64,000 nucleotides of DNA from Leclercia sp. S52 (GCF_039727615.1 NZ_CP152474.1:2852001-2916000); one strand, 5' to 3'; shown: positions 9,174 to 18,747, numbered from the stretch's first letter. The notes: generated by a model from the sequence alone, not told the origin. Numbers and translations are program-made.

Positions 9174-9301
9174 AATTCGCACCTTAACCAGAAAAAACGA
9201 ATCATATTCGGGCGGAGCAGTCTGCGCTGCGATTCAACCCACGTGAACTCAGGTCAATCATGGAATATTTAGATGAATATTCAAGTAATTTTTCACGTTA
9301 A

Positions 9302-9313
9302 TTTTACGTAAAA
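9302..9313. promoter_or_regulatory. Perfect 12-bp palindrome, candidate IacR operator
   Basis: The sequence TTTTACGTAAAA is a perfect inverted repeat about 130 bases upstream of iacH. MarR-family regulators bind short AT-rich palindromes near the promoters they control, so this is a candidate operator. No second identical copy was found in the iacR-MFS intergenic region, which weakens the claim. Confidence 0.3.
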
Positions 9314-9390
9314 ATAACATTGAAACATTTTTATAACACTTGCAGGAGGGAGGGTTATGATGATGATAAATAACAATAAACAGGGCGCTG

Positions 9391-9426
9391 AAATGAAAAA
9401 AAAGCCGCCCTGAGGTTCAGGGTGGC
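9391..9426 (-). terminator. Rho-independent terminator of iacR
   Basis: A 10-bp stem (9404-9413 with 9417-9426, one G-T pair) closes a 3-base loop. On the minus strand it is followed by a run of eight T, then CATTT. It lies 83 bases after the iacR stop and separates iacR from iacH. Confidence 0.85.
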
Positions 9427-9508
9427 CATTATTTAAGTGATTGTTTTAAAGCGGATTAACGGGAATTTTTAAGGCTGTCACAAAACCGCAATTCTCCCTA
9501 CGGTGCCT

Positions 9509-9973
9509 TCAGAGCTCGTTCAGATTATCGAGCACCTTCGCCAGCGACAGGTTCATTTTTTCCATCTGGGCGGCGGTCATGCCCTTAAAACCCTTCTCAA
9601 AAACTTTGCTGGTAAGACGGTGCGCCTCGGCCACTTTTTCACGCCCGGCATCGGTCAGCATCACCTCGGTGACCCTGGCGTCCTGGACGCTGCTGGCGGT
9701 GGTCACCAGGCCGTCATCCCGTAGGCGACCGACGATTTTGGTCACGGTCGGCATCTTGGTCATCGCATATTCGGAGATCTGCGAGATGCTGGCCTTACCG
9801 TACTGCTCGGTAATCATCAGCACCCGAAAGCGGGAAACATCGAGCTGCACCTTTTTCAGTGTGATTTCCATCACTTGCGTGTAACGCGCATAGACATTAA
9901 CGATCCAGTAGAACGGGAACTCTTCGCGATGAAAAGAGGAGCCGCTGTCTGACGATGTAGTGGTTTGACTCAT
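9509..9973 (-). CDS. iacR: MarR-family transcriptional regulator IacR
   Basis: This 154-residue winged-helix regulator has the MarR layout: N-terminal dimer helices, then ISQISEYAMTKMPTVTKIVGRLRDDGLV as helix-turn-helix and recognition helix (residues about 65-92), a wing with DARVTEVMLTDAGREKV, and C-terminal dimer helices. In known iac clusters IacR represses the operon and is released by auxin or a breakdown product. It lies upstream of iacH on the same strand and is divergent from an MFS gene, so it may control both promoters. It has its own terminator. Confidence 0.88.
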   Translation of the reverse strand: MSQTTTSSDSGSSFHREEFPFYWIVNVYARYTQVMEITLKKVQLDVSRFRVLMITEQYGKASISQISEYAMTKMPTVTKIVGRLRDDGLVTTASSVQDARVTEVMLTDAGREKVAEAHRLTSKVFEKGFKGMTAAQMEKMNLSLAKVLDNLNEL

Positions 9974-10159
9974 GAAATGACGTTCCAGAAGTGATGCAAT
10001 GGCGGCAATTATACCCGCTATTGTCCGCCCGCTATAGCCTCTTCACCTCCTGCGGCGCCTTCTCTTATTACCTCTGCGCCACGAAAGCCGATCGACATCG
10101 CAATATGATTCGAAAACGCTACGTGATTAACAATTGCGTATCATTTTTCAAACATAACA

Positions 10160-10189
10160 TTGACGTTTATGTGTGCGATTTCCTATACG
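10160..10189 (+). promoter_or_regulatory. Candidate sigma70 promoter for the MFS gene divergent from iacR
   Basis: TTGACG at 10160-10165 and TATACG at 10184-10189 are separated by 18 bases. They would start transcription about 55 bases before the MFS start at 10252. The match is fair rather than strong. Confidence 0.4.
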
Positions 10190-10251
10190 TTAGCGCACGT
10201 GTTCAGGTTGCACGAAACAACAATACCAATAACCGCAATGTGGAGCTTTTC

Positions 10252-11635
10252 ATGAACGAGAGTCCATCGCTGGAACAGACACGCGCTGACGTGCTGGCTC
10301 CACCTTCGCCTGCTGACGCCGCGCTCGATCCGCGTCAACAGCGGGTGATCAAAAAAGTTATTCCGCAGGCTCATTACTTTTTTGTTCATCCTGTTCGTCT
10401 TCTCGTACCTGGATCGCATCAACATCGGCTTTGCCGGGCTGACGATGGGCAAAGATCTGGGGCTGACCAGCACCATGTTTGGCCTGGCGACCACCCTGTT
10501 TTACGTGATGTATGTGATTTGCGGGATCCCCAGCAACGTGATGCTGAGCGTGGTGGGTGCGCGGCGCTGGATCGCCATTCTGATGGTGGTGTGGGGGATT
10601 GCGTCCACCGCCACCATGTTCGCCACCGGCCCTGGTAGCCTGTATGTGCTGCGCATGCTGGTGGGGATCGCCGAGGCGGGCTTCCTGCCGGGCCTGCTGC
10701 TCTATTTAACCTTCTGGTTCCCGGCGCACTACCGCGCCCGCGCCAACGCCCTGTTTATGATTGCCATGCCGGTGACCATGGCGCTGGGCTCGCTGGCCTC
10801 CGGGTACATTCTCAACCTTGATGGGGTGATGAACCTGAAGGGCTGGCAGTGGCTGTTCCTGCTGGAGGGCTTCCCGTCGGTGATTCTGGGCTTTGTGGTC
10901 TGGTTCTGGCTGGATGACAGCCCGGATAAAGCCCGCTGGCTGACCCAGGATGACAAAGCCTGCCTGAAGGAGATGCTGGAGGCGGATCGCCTGAATGCCG
11001 AGAACACCCAACTGCGGGAGCGGGCCGCGCTGGCGCCGAAACAGGGCAGCCTGATGCGGGAGCTGTTCACCCCGACCATCATGCTCTACACGCTGGCCTA
11101 CTTCTGCCTGACCAATACCCTGAGCGCCCTGAGCGTCTGGACGCCGCTGATCCTGCGCAGCATCAGTGAGGAGAGCAGCAACGTCACCATCGGGATCCTG
11201 AGCGCCATCCCGCAGATCTGTACCATCGTGGCGATGGTCTGGTGGAGTAAGCGTTCCGATAAGCGCAACGAGCGTAAAGTCCACACCCTGCTGCCGTACC
11301 TGTTTGCCGCCGCAGGCTGGATCCTGACCGCCACCAGCCGCGATCCGATGCTGCAGTTCACCGGGATCGTGATGGCCTCGTCGGGTGCCTTTGCCGCGAT
11401 GGTGATCTTCTGGACGACGCCGGACCGCTCTATTTCACTGCGGGCTCGCGCCGTGGGAATTGCGGTGATCAACGCCACCGGGATGACCGGTGCCGCGCTG
11501 GGGCCGCTGCTGATGGGGCTGATGAAGGACATCACCGGCAACTTCAACGCCGGGATCTTTATGGTGGCCGGTTTCCTTGTGCTGGGCGCGGTGGTGATTG
11601 CGTTGATTCCGATGAAAAATACCACGCAGCAATAG
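10252..11635 (+). pseudogene. MFS transporter (anion:cation symporter type) with a +1 frameshift
   Basis: This 12-helix transporter resembles the ACS family of organic anion permeases, with SYLDRINIGFAGL in the first helix and FWFPAHYRARANALFMI and SGYILNLDG in later loops. The start at 10252 has TGGAG 7 bases upstream and gives MNESPSLEQTRADVL. The frame fails near 10363-10370 (ccgcaggc), where one base too many turns the expected IPQLITFLFILFVFSYLDRIN into a wrong frame. Removing one base restores a protein of about 460 residues. Being divergent from iacR, it is a plausible auxin importer, which is inference. The insertion could be a sequencing error or a real loss. Confidence 0.82.
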
Positions 11636-11640
11636 TGACA

Positions 11641-11712
11641 TCGCCGGGTGGCGGCTACGCCTTACCCGGCCTACGGTTTTTGTAGGCCCGGCAAGCGCAG
11701 CGCCGCCGGGCA
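11641..11712. repeat. REP-type palindromic repeats between convergent MFS genes
   Basis: Two inverted REP-like units carry the enterobacterial core GCCGGGTGGCGGCTACGCC and its partner with GTAGGCCCGGCAAGCGCAGC. They lie between two convergent gene ends, the usual REP location, and could serve as a bidirectional transcription end. Confidence 0.8.
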
Positions 11713-11719
11713 ATCAAAC

Positions 11720-12916
11720 TTACTCCGCTGCGACCGGTTTCACCCGCACCCCGGCAAACACCATCACCATCGCCGCGACCAGCAGCACGCCGCTGGCGGT
11801 GAATACCCCGCTGGCCCCGTTGAGATCGAACACCGCCCCGCCCCCTGCCGCACCCGCGCCGATCGCCAGCTGGATCGCGGCAACCATCAGTCCGCCCGCG
11901 CTTTCGGCTTCGTCGGTGACGGTGGTCGCCAGCCAGGTGGACCAGCCCACCGGTACCAGACCGAAGGCGAAGCCCCACAGGCTCACCAGCAGGCCGTCCA
12001 CCAGCGCCAGATGCCCAAAGGCCACCATCAGCAACGCCAGGATCCCCATCGCAAAGGGCACCAGCGCCAGGGTCAGCCGCAGGTTGCGCGCCAGCAGATG
12101 TCCGGCGATGGAGGTGCCAACGAAGTTCGCCACGCCGAAGCCGAGCAGGATCAGCGAGATGGTTTCAACGCTCGCCTGCCCTACCGTCTCAAGGAACGGA
12201 CGCAGATAGGTAAAGAAGGCGAAGTGGCCGCTGAAGATCAGAATGGTCGCCAGCAGGCCACCGATCATCCCCGGACGACGCAGGACCCGCCACAGCGTGC
12301 TGAGGCTGCCGCTGTTCTCAGGGCGCATCGACGGTAGGACCCACAGCTGCCACAGCAGAGCCAGCGCGCTGGGCACCACGCAGAGGATAAAGACGTTGCG
12401 CCAGCCGATCAGGCTGCCGAGATAGCTGCCGAGCGGCGCGGCCACCACGGTGGCAATCGACACCCCGGAGAAGATAATCGCCAGCGCCTTCGGCACGTCG
12501 CTGGCGGGCACGAGGCGCATCGCGGTGGCGGTGGACATCGCCCAGAAGCCGCCAATCGCCACGCCGAGCAGCAAACGCCCCATCAGCAGGACATGCAGAG
12601 AGGGTGCGAAGGCGACCAGCAGGCTGGAGACAATTTGCAGCACCGAGAAGAACATCAGCACCCAGCGACGGTCGATACTTTTAGTAGCAGAGGTGATCAG
12701 CAGGCCGGTGACCAGCGCCACCAGCGCGGTGGCGGTTACTGACTGACCGGCCACCCCTTCGCTGACGCCGAGACTGGCGGCCATGGGCGTCAGCAGGCTG
12801 GCGGGCAGAAACTCGGCGACGATCAGGCCGAATACCCCCAGCCCCAGCGACCAGACCGCGCGCCAGGCAGGTCTGGCCGGAGTGCTGGCCTCGTTTGCGG
12901 CGATGGATGAATGCAT
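11720..12916 (-). CDS. MFS efflux transporter (DHA1 type, NepI/AraJ-like)
   Basis: This 398-residue inner-membrane protein has 12 hydrophobic segments and DHA1 features: LIVAEFLPASLLTPMAASLGVSEG at the N-terminus, RWVLM in the 2-3 loop, GRLLLGVAIGGFWAMS in helix 4, and APLGSYLGSLIGWRNVF in the middle. Relatives export sugars, arabinose-like compounds or purine ribonucleosides. The ATG at 12916 has GGGAG 8 bases upstream and gives MHSSIAANEAS. The longer start at 12961 is less likely. It is divergent from an AraC regulator, which probably controls it. The substrate is not known. Confidence 0.8.
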   Translation of the reverse strand: MHSSIAANEASTPARPAWRAVWSLGLGVFGLIVAEFLPASLLTPMAASLGVSEGVAGQSVTATALVALVTGLLITSATKSIDRRWVLMFFSVLQIVSSLLVAFAPSLHVLLMGRLLLGVAIGGFWAMSTATAMRLVPASDVPKALAIIFSGVSIATVVAAPLGSYLGSLIGWRNVFILCVVPSALALLWQLWVLPSMRPENSGSLSTLWRVLRRPGMIGGLLATILIFSGHFAFFTYLRPFLETVGQASVETISLILLGFGVANFVGTSIAGHLLARNLRLTLALVPFAMGILALLMVAFGHLALVDGLLVSLWGFAFGLVPVGWSTWLATTVTDEAESAGGLMVAAIQLAIGAGAAGGGAVFDLNGASGVFTASGVLLVAAMVMVFAGVRVKPVAAE

Positions 12917-13031
12917 TTGTAATACTCCCGTTATGAAAATGTGACGTATGTCGCAAAGCATAGATAGTTCACCGCGGACGATCTATGACATATAATCTCC
13001 ACTTATTGATTATTCGTCCGGGAATAGAGAA

Positions 13032-13989
13032 ATGACGCTACAGTCGCCTGATTTGATCAGTGAGTTGCTGCGCGGAATGCGCCTGTCGGGGGTGAAGTAC
13101 CGCCGGATTGAGGCGAGCGCGCCGTTCGGCGTGGCCTTCAGCGCGGCCGCGGGAAAAGCGCAGTTCCACTTTATCAGCCGCGGCCCGGCGGTATTACGGA
13201 TGCACAGCGGGGCGCGTTTTGCGCTGAACAGCGGCGATGCGGTATTTATCCCTAACGGTGATGCCCACGCCCTGCTCTCAGGGGATGACGCGACGGTAAC
13301 GCCGGTCTCGGCTTTTCCCAGCGAGCCGATCTGCAACAGCGTCTGCGATATTCACTGCGAGCCCTGCCCGGACAGCGATAACGTGGTGATATTTAGCGGG
13401 TGTATGGATTTCGATCTCGGCGGGATGCAGCCGCTGATCAAGGCGATGCCGGAGGTGATGATGGTCAGCCGTCTGATGACCACCTGGCCGGAGATCCATC
13501 CTCTGCTGGAGGCGATGGAGCGCGAGTCGATGACCCGTCAGGTGGGATTTGCCGGGATCCTCGCCCGGCTGGCGGACGTGGTGGCAGCCCTGATTGTCCG
13601 CGGCTGGGTCGAAGCCGGGTGCGGGAAAGCCACCGGCTGGATCCAGGTGCTGCGCGATCCGCGTCTCAGCCGGGCGATCTACGCCATGCACCAGCAGCCG
13701 GGGGGTTAACTGGAGCGTGGCGGAGCTGGCAAAGGAGGCGGGAACATCCCGGTCGGTGTTTGCCGAGCGGTTTCTCTCGGCCACCGGGACTACCCCGGCG
13801 AAATACCTGACCGAGCTGCGGATGCGGCTGGCGATCCAGTATATCGGGCAGGAGAATCAGGCGATTGAGACCGTGGCGCTGCGCCTCGGTTACGGCTCAC
13901 TGGCGGCGTTTAGCCGGGCGTTTAAGCGGATTGTCGGTCAGTCGCCGGGCGCGTTACGCGAAGCCGGTCAGACTCCACAGGAGATCTGA
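13032..13989 (+). pseudogene. AraC-family regulator with cupin domain, +1 frameshift in a G run
   Basis: The N-terminal half is a Cupin_6 ligand domain (AQFHFISRGPAVLRM, LNSGDAVFIPNGDAH, later residues on matching strands). The C-terminal half has two helix-turn-helix units with WSVAELAKEAGTSRSVFAERF and AIETVALRLGYGSLAAFSRAFKR. The frame breaks at the six G of 13700-13705: the observed reading hits TAA at 13707, while five G gives QQPGVNWSVAELA and a full protein of about 318 residues. Such regulators usually control a divergent MFS gene, as here. The break is most likely a base-calling error. Confidence 0.85.
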
Positions 13990-14005
13990 CCGGACGGATT
14001 AGCAG

Positions 14006-14755
14006 TTAAAGCCAGCTCTGCTGCGACGGTGTGCCTTCGCTGCGCTCTTCACGCGGCAGCTCGATGGTGAGCGTGGAGAGATGTTTTGACCACAGATCGG
14101 CCACCCATTTCACGCCGCGCGCGGTAAAGCGCGCCTGGGACCAGGTGTGCTGGTTTTCGCCCACGCCGCTGTGCAGCGTAAAATAGCCCGCGTCGATATG
14201 GTGCTGCGGCGGAACCAGATTGCCGCCGACGCGCTGCATGATATTGCGCTCCAGCAGGAACTCGCGGAACTGCGGCTCTTTGGCTTTCAGCATTTTACAG
14301 AGCTGACGAAAACCCATCGCCTCTTTCACTCTGACGAACTGGTCAAAAAACACCGCCTTTGGGGCCCAAAGGGCAAGCTGCTCCTCCGCCCGGTGGCATT
14401 TTTCATACTGCTCGGCCCAGGCGCGTGCCGCCGCTGCCGGATTGGTAAAGTCCGGGAGATTGGCGTTTCTCTCACGCTCCTGCCAGCGATCCAGCATGGC
14501 AGCCGTGAAGCCCGGGGAGATGCGTGAAACCGTCAGCAGGGAGTCTCGTTTGTTGAGCAAAAACTCCTGCCGCGTTTCACCTTCGCGCTCGTACAGACTG
14601 GCCGTTACCGGCTGCGAAAGACGCTGCGCTGTTTCCAGGCTCTTCACCATGCGCTTCACCTCGGTATGGGCAATACCGGTCATCTTTGCGATTTCGCGGC
14701 TGCTGATGGTGGCAAGCGGGTTATTGGACTGGAAAGTTTGAACAGGAATTACCAT
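14006..14755 (-). CDS. Orphan phage-type antirepressor with KilAC-like C-terminus
   Basis: This 249-residue protein has an N-terminal Rha-like region (ATISSREIAKMTGIAHTEVKR) that looks like a helix-turn-helix, a linker, and a C-terminal KilAC/ANT-like domain with KMLKAKEPQFREFLLERNIM and a closing segment like those that bind DNA or repressors in phage antirepressors. It lies about 18 kb from the prophage, among metabolic genes, so it is probably a leftover or free-standing cargo gene. The ATG at 14755 follows GAGGGG and is preferred over a GTG nine bases earlier. Its target is unknown. Confidence 0.75.
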   Translation of the reverse strand: MVIPVQTFQSNNPLATISSREIAKMTGIAHTEVKRMVKSLETAQRLSQPVTASLYEREGETRQEFLLNKRDSLLTVSRISPGFTAAMLDRWQERERNANLPDFTNPAAAARAWAEQYEKCHRAEEQLALWAPKAVFFDQFVRVKEAMGFRQLCKMLKAKEPQFREFLLERNIMQRVGGNLVPPQHHIDAGYFTLHSGVGENQHTWSQARFTARGVKWVADLWSKHLSTLTIELPREERSEGTPSQQSWL

Positions 14756-14884
14756 AGGTTTCACCCCTCACTCATACATTACTCGGGTAATTTGCTCTAA
14801 TAGTATACAAATACCTGTTCAAATATCCAGTATAATTTTTAAGCGTACCCCCCTGAAAAGCAGGCCACGCCTAAGTTCCCGTAA

Positions 14885-15721
14885 TCAGGACGTTTTTGGC
14901 GACGTCTTCAGGCTTTCCAGTTCACGCGCATCATGGCTACAGAAAAAAGTGATGTCGTTGGCGTGCGAACAGGAGAGCTCGCGCAGCCGCTGCTGGTTAC
15001 GACGCCGGGCATCGTTATCCATCGCCATCATCCACTGGTAAAAGCGCAGCCCGGGGGTACAGTGGCGCTGCGGCTGGCGCATCTCATCCCGGTAAAACCA
15101 GGCGTCACCCCCGTGCAGCAGCCACCCCTGCGGCTGGCGGATGGCAATCCCGGCGTGACCCGGCGTATGCCCGGCCAGCGGCACCAGCAGGATCTCCGGC
15201 GGCAGTCCGTTTAGCGCCGTTACCGCGTCGAAGCCAAACCAGCGCTCTCCCTGCACCTGATACCCCTCCCAGCCAGAGGTGGCGCTCCACTGCCCGGGGC
15301 GGTAGCGCTCCCGCTGCAGCCAGCTGTGGCGCTGCTGCGCCGTGTCGATCTCCTGCTGCATTAAGTGGATGCGCGCGTGAGGGAAGTCGGTCAGCCCGCC
15401 CGCGTGGTCGAAATCCAGATGCGTCAGAATGATATGGCGGACGTCCGCCACGCTGAAGCCCAGCGCCTCGACCCGGGCGCGTGCCGTGAGCGATTCCCGG
15501 CGCTGGATGTTATTCAGCACCCGGAAAAAGCCCGACAGCCGGGAGGGGTCACGCACGTCCCCTTGCCCGAAGCCGGTATCCACCAGCACCAGCCCGTCGC
15601 GCTCGGTTTCAATCAGCAGGCAGTGGCAGACCAGGTGCGCATGCAGCCCCTTGCTGAAACCGTCGTAAAATGCGCCGCCCAGCGGGCACATGCACCCGCA
15701 GTTAAGGTGATGGATCTTCAT
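14885..15721 (-). CDS. Metallo-beta-lactamase-fold hydrolase, lactonase-like
   Basis: This 278-residue protein has the zinc motif H-x-H-x-D-H-like THLDFDHAGGL near residue 101, plus a later GHTPGHAGI and a LLHGGDAWF segment that supply further ligands. The N-terminal MKIHHLNCGCMCPLGG is typical of an MBL subgroup that includes AiiA/AttM-like lactonases. It could open lactones, including homoserine lactones, but the substrate cannot be read from sequence. A DUF1264 lipoprotein gene ends 12 bases upstream, so the two are probably co-transcribed. Confidence 0.8.
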   Translation of the reverse strand: MKIHHLNCGCMCPLGGAFYDGFSKGLHAHLVCHCLLIETERDGLVLVDTGFGQGDVRDPSRLSGFFRVLNNIQRRESLTARARVEALGFSVADVRHIILTHLDFDHAGGLTDFPHARIHLMQQEIDTAQQRHSWLQRERYRPGQWSATSGWEGYQVQGERWFGFDAVTALNGLPPEILLVPLAGHTPGHAGIAIRQPQGWLLHGGDAWFYRDEMRQPQRHCTPGLRFYQWMMAMDNDARRRNQQRLRELSCSHANDITFFCSHDARELESLKTSPKTS

Positions 15722-15733
15722 ATCGCCTCCTCA

Positions 15734-16531
15734 TCAAGGTGATTGCGTCTGCTGATTCTGCTCTGACGTGCCAAAATGCGCGGTGTCGCCGTGGCCGTGT
15801 TCACCGCTGCCCTGCACCCGCCGGAGCTGGATGACCTCGCCCTGCTGCCAGGCATTGGCGCCTTTCGCCACCGGGTGGGCCACGATATCGGCACGCTGGC
15901 GTTTAATCTCCTGAGTATCGATCCCCAGACGGCGATCGCGATCCGCCAGCAGCGCCGGATCGAGCTGCCCTTCCCCGGTAAAGCCCATCATCAGGGCCGG
16001 GATGCCAAGTGGCAGGGTTTTATCGCGATCCGTATGCCAGGTGTGCCAGGTTTTGCCATAGGTGTTGACGATTTTGCTCATCAGCGCCTTGTCCGCCACC
16101 GCCGGCAGGCCGGGTGCCACCAGGCTGCCCGATTTCACTTCGTACTGATGGCTGTGCCAGAGCTTTTTCTCCTCCGGCGGCAGGGTGTTAAACAGGCGTT
16201 CGCTGATGATGTACTCGACGCCCATCAGTCGGGCGTCCTTCGTATTGCCGTCATAAATGACCGCCTGCATGACGTCTTCATTAAGCACCGTCACGTAGTG
16301 ATGGGCCTCCATCTGGCCGTTTTTATCCCCGCTGTAAAAATGAAAGCCGTCGAGATAAGCGCTGATCGCCTCCACCGGCGGCCGGGACTGAATCACCTGG
16401 GCGCCGGTTTCCAGGGTGCGCATTTTGGCGGAGGTGCTTTCACCGGGGATGGGCGCCTGCGGCGGTGAGTTATTCGCCCCGCAGCCGACAAGAAGCAGGA
16501 TGGCTGGAACGATCAAAGATAACGATTTCAT
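15734..16531 (-). CDS. DUF1264 (oil-body-associated-like) lipoprotein
   Basis: The 265-residue protein has a type II signal peptide, MKSLSLIVPAILLLVGC, with lipobox LVGC and Cys17, so it should be anchored to a membrane. The body matches the OBAP family, with DGFHFYSGD, EAHHYVTVLNEDVMQAVIYD, NTLPPEEKKLWHSHQYEVKSG and the His-rich TWHTWHTDR. Plant members coat oil bodies, while bacterial function is unknown. The ATG at 16531 has GGGAG 5 bases upstream and is chosen over an earlier in-frame GTG. It is followed by the MBL hydrolase gene. Confidence 0.8.
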   Translation of the reverse strand: MKSLSLIVPAILLLVGCGANNSPPQAPIPGESTSAKMRTLETGAQVIQSRPPVEAISAYLDGFHFYSGDKNGQMEAHHYVTVLNEDVMQAVIYDGNTKDARLMGVEYIISERLFNTLPPEEKKLWHSHQYEVKSGSLVAPGLPAVADKALMSKIVNTYGKTWHTWHTDRDKTLPLGIPALMMGFTGEGQLDPALLADRDRRLGIDTQEIKRQRADIVAHPVAKGANAWQQGEVIQLRRVQGSGEHGHGDTAHFGTSEQNQQTQSP

Positions 16532-16759
16532 TGGCACTCCCTTTCACTTAGCCTGGTTATGAAGGTAGTGCAGATGCAGGGATTGATCCGGCATATGTGT
16601 GAAAAAACAGCGGCTTCGCTGTGATTCGTCCGCAACGGTAAATTGTCTGGTTATGCGCAAAATGCGCTATCCGACACGCTAAGTGGCTAAGATTCGTCTA
16701 AGGTTTTCAGGTGATTGATGACAGCGGCCACGCTGCCCAACGAACTTAGGAGAACAACC

Positions 16760-18577
16760 ATGATGAGACCTCAACGCCACCCTACACTGCGGCTGGCGAT
16801 TGGCGGCATCCTGCTTGGGATCACCGCCTTCAGCTATGCGGACGACTCGTCCAGCAGCCAGAAACAGCCACCAGACATCCTGTTTGGCCCGCTGTTTAAC
16901 GATGTGCAAAGCGCCAAACTCTTCCCCGATCAAAAAACCTTTGCCGATGCGGTACCGAAAAACGATCCTCAGGCGATCCTTGCCGATTACCACATGCAGC
17001 GCAAACAGTCCGGCTTCGACCTGCGTCATTTTGTCGACATGAACTTCACCCTGCCGGCGGAGAAGGAAAAATACGTTCCACCTGCCGGGCAGAGCCTGCG
17101 CGCGCATATCGACGGCCTGTGGCCGGTGCTGACGCGCACCACCTCCAGCGCCGGGAAGTGGGATTCGCTGCTGCCGCTGCCGAAACCTTACGTGGTACCG
17201 GGCGGACGTTTCCGCGAGATCTACTACTGGGACAGCTACTTCACCATGCTGGGGCTGGCCGAGAGCGGTCACTGGGATAAAGTCGCCGATATGGTGGCCA
17301 ACTTTGCCTGGGAGCTGGATAGCTGGGGCCATATCCCCAACGGTAACCGCAGCTACTACCTGAGCCGCTCTCAGCCGCCGTTCTTCTCTCTGATGGTTGA
17401 ACTGCTGGCGACGCACGACAGCGAGGCGCTGAAGAAATACCGTCCGCAAATGGAAAAAGAGTACGCCTACTGGATGGAAGGCGTGGATGCCCTCCAGCCG
17501 GGTCAGGCCAGCCAGCGGGTGGTGAAGCTGGACGATGGTGCCGTGCTGAACCGCTACTGGGACAATCGCGACACGCCGCGTCCGGAATCCTGGCTGGATG
17601 ACATCAACACCGCGAAAAAATATCCGAGCCGCCCGGCGACGGAGATCTACCGCGATCTGCGCTCCGCTGCCGCCTCCGGCTGGGACTTTAGCTCGCGTTG
17701 GATGGACGATCCGCAGCAGCTGGGGACGATCCGCACCACCAGCATCGTGCCGGTGGATCTGAACGCCCTGATGTTCAAGATGGAAAAACTGCTGGCGAAG
17801 GCCAGCCAGGACGGCGGGGACAGCGCAGCGGCCAGCCGCTATGAAGGTCTGGCCTCCGATCGTCAGAAAGCGATGGAGCGCTATCTGTGGAACGACAAAC
17901 AGGGCTGGTATGCGGATTACGATCTGAAAACCAAACAGGTGCGCGATCAGCTGACCGCCGCGGCGCTGTTCCCGCTGTACGTGCAGGCGGCCTCGCAGGA
18001 GCGTGCGGACAAGACGGCCTCGGCCGCCGAAGCTCAGCTGCTGAAAGCCGGCGGGATTGCAACGACCAACGTCAACAGCGGCCAGCAGTGGGATGCGCCA
18101 AACGGCTGGGCACCGCTGCAGTGGGTGGCCACCGAAGGTCTGCAGAACTATGGCCATAAAAAAGTGGCGATGGACGTCACCTGGCGCTTCCTCACCAACG
18201 TGCAGCACACCTACGATCGTGAGCAGAAGCTGGTGGAGAAATATGATGTTTCCACGACCGGCACGGGCGGTGGCGGCGGCGAATATCCGCTGCAGGACGG
18301 CTTTGGCTGGACCAACGGCGTGACGCTGAAGATGCTGGATCTGGTTTGCCCGCAGGCCAACCCTTGCGACAAACTGCCGGCTACGCAGCCAGCGGCCAAT
18401 GATGAACCGGCGACCACGACCCCTGCGGCTACCGGTAATCAACCGGCGGCCACTAGCGCACCGACCACCAGTGATCAGCCGGCGGTAACAACGCCACCGG
18501 CGGCCAGTACCCCGTCCACATCACAGCCTGCGGCTAATGATGAACCGGCAGAAACGCAGAAGAGTGTCGGGCAGTAA
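16760..18577 (+). CDS. treA: Periplasmic trehalase TreA with a long low-complexity tail
   Basis: This glycoside hydrolase family 37 enzyme splits trehalose to two glucose in the periplasm. It has a signal peptide ([18 protein letters not shown]), trehalase signature 1 [15 protein letters not shown] near residues 147-161 and signature 2 [12 protein letters not shown] near 442-453. AGGAG lies 6 bases before the ATG. At 605 residues it is about 40 longer than E. coli TreA. The excess is a C-terminal tail from about residue 538 rich in Pro, Thr and Ala, with repeated QPAANDEPA and QPA units. The tail looks like a flexible or unstable repeat region. Confidence 0.95.
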   Translation: MMRPQRHPTLRLAIGGILLGITAFSYADDSSSSQKQPPDILFGPLFNDVQSAKLFPDQKTFADAVPKNDPQAILADYHMQRKQSGFDLRHFVDMNFTLPAEKEKYVPPAGQSLRAHIDGLWPVLTRTTSSAGKWDSLLPLPKPYVVPGGRFREIYYWDSYFTMLGLAESGHWDKVADMVANFAWELDSWGHIPNGNRSYYLSRSQPPFFSLMVELLATHDSEALKKYRPQMEKEYAYWMEGVDALQPGQASQRVVKLDDGAVLNRYWDNRDTPRPESWLDDINTAKKYPSRPATEIYRDLRSAAASGWDFSSRWMDDPQQLGTIRTTSIVPVDLNALMFKMEKLLAKASQDGGDSAAASRYEGLASDRQKAMERYLWNDKQGWYADYDLKTKQVRDQLTAAALFPLYVQAASQERADKTASAAEAQLLKAGGIATTNVNSGQQWDAPNGWAPLQWVATEGLQNYGHKKVAMDVTWRFLTNVQHTYDREQKLVEKYDVSTTGTGGGGGEYPLQDGFGWTNGVTLKMLDLVCPQANPCDKLPATQPAANDEPATTTPAATGNQPAATSAPTTSDQPAVTTPPAASTPSTSQPAANDEPAETQKSVGQ

Positions 18578-18587
18578 GGTTTCCCAG

Positions 18588-18728
18588 GACGGGTAAGGCG
18601 TAGCCGCCACCCGGCAGTGCCGCTTCAGTGCGGCTTGACTGCCCGGCGGCGCTGCGCTTGCAGGGCCTACAAGGTCAAAGGCAGTTCGTCGTTCGTAGCC
18701 CGGGTAAGGCGTAGCCGCCACCCGGGAG
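18588..18728. repeat. REP-type repeat cluster after treA
   Basis: Three REP-like units with GTAAGGCGTAGCCGCCACCCGG and related inverted partners lie in the treA-ymgE gap. They match the units found at the other intergenic sites in this window. Confidence 0.78.
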
Positions 18729-18747
18729 TGTTGTACCGGTGGGACCG

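Larger units (their letters stand above)
9174..9508 (-). other. iacH-iacR intergenic region
   Basis: This AT-rich stretch holds no convincing gene. It contains the iacR terminator near 9391-9426 and the perfect palindrome at 9302-9313. The promoter for iacH must lie left of the terminator. Several candidate -10 boxes exist, and none stands out enough to name. Confidence 0.6.

Noticed and set aside
16679..18442. Open frame of 587 codons antisense to treA
   Set aside because: It mirrors the codon pattern of treA in a GC-rich gene, has no ribosome site and resembles no protein family.
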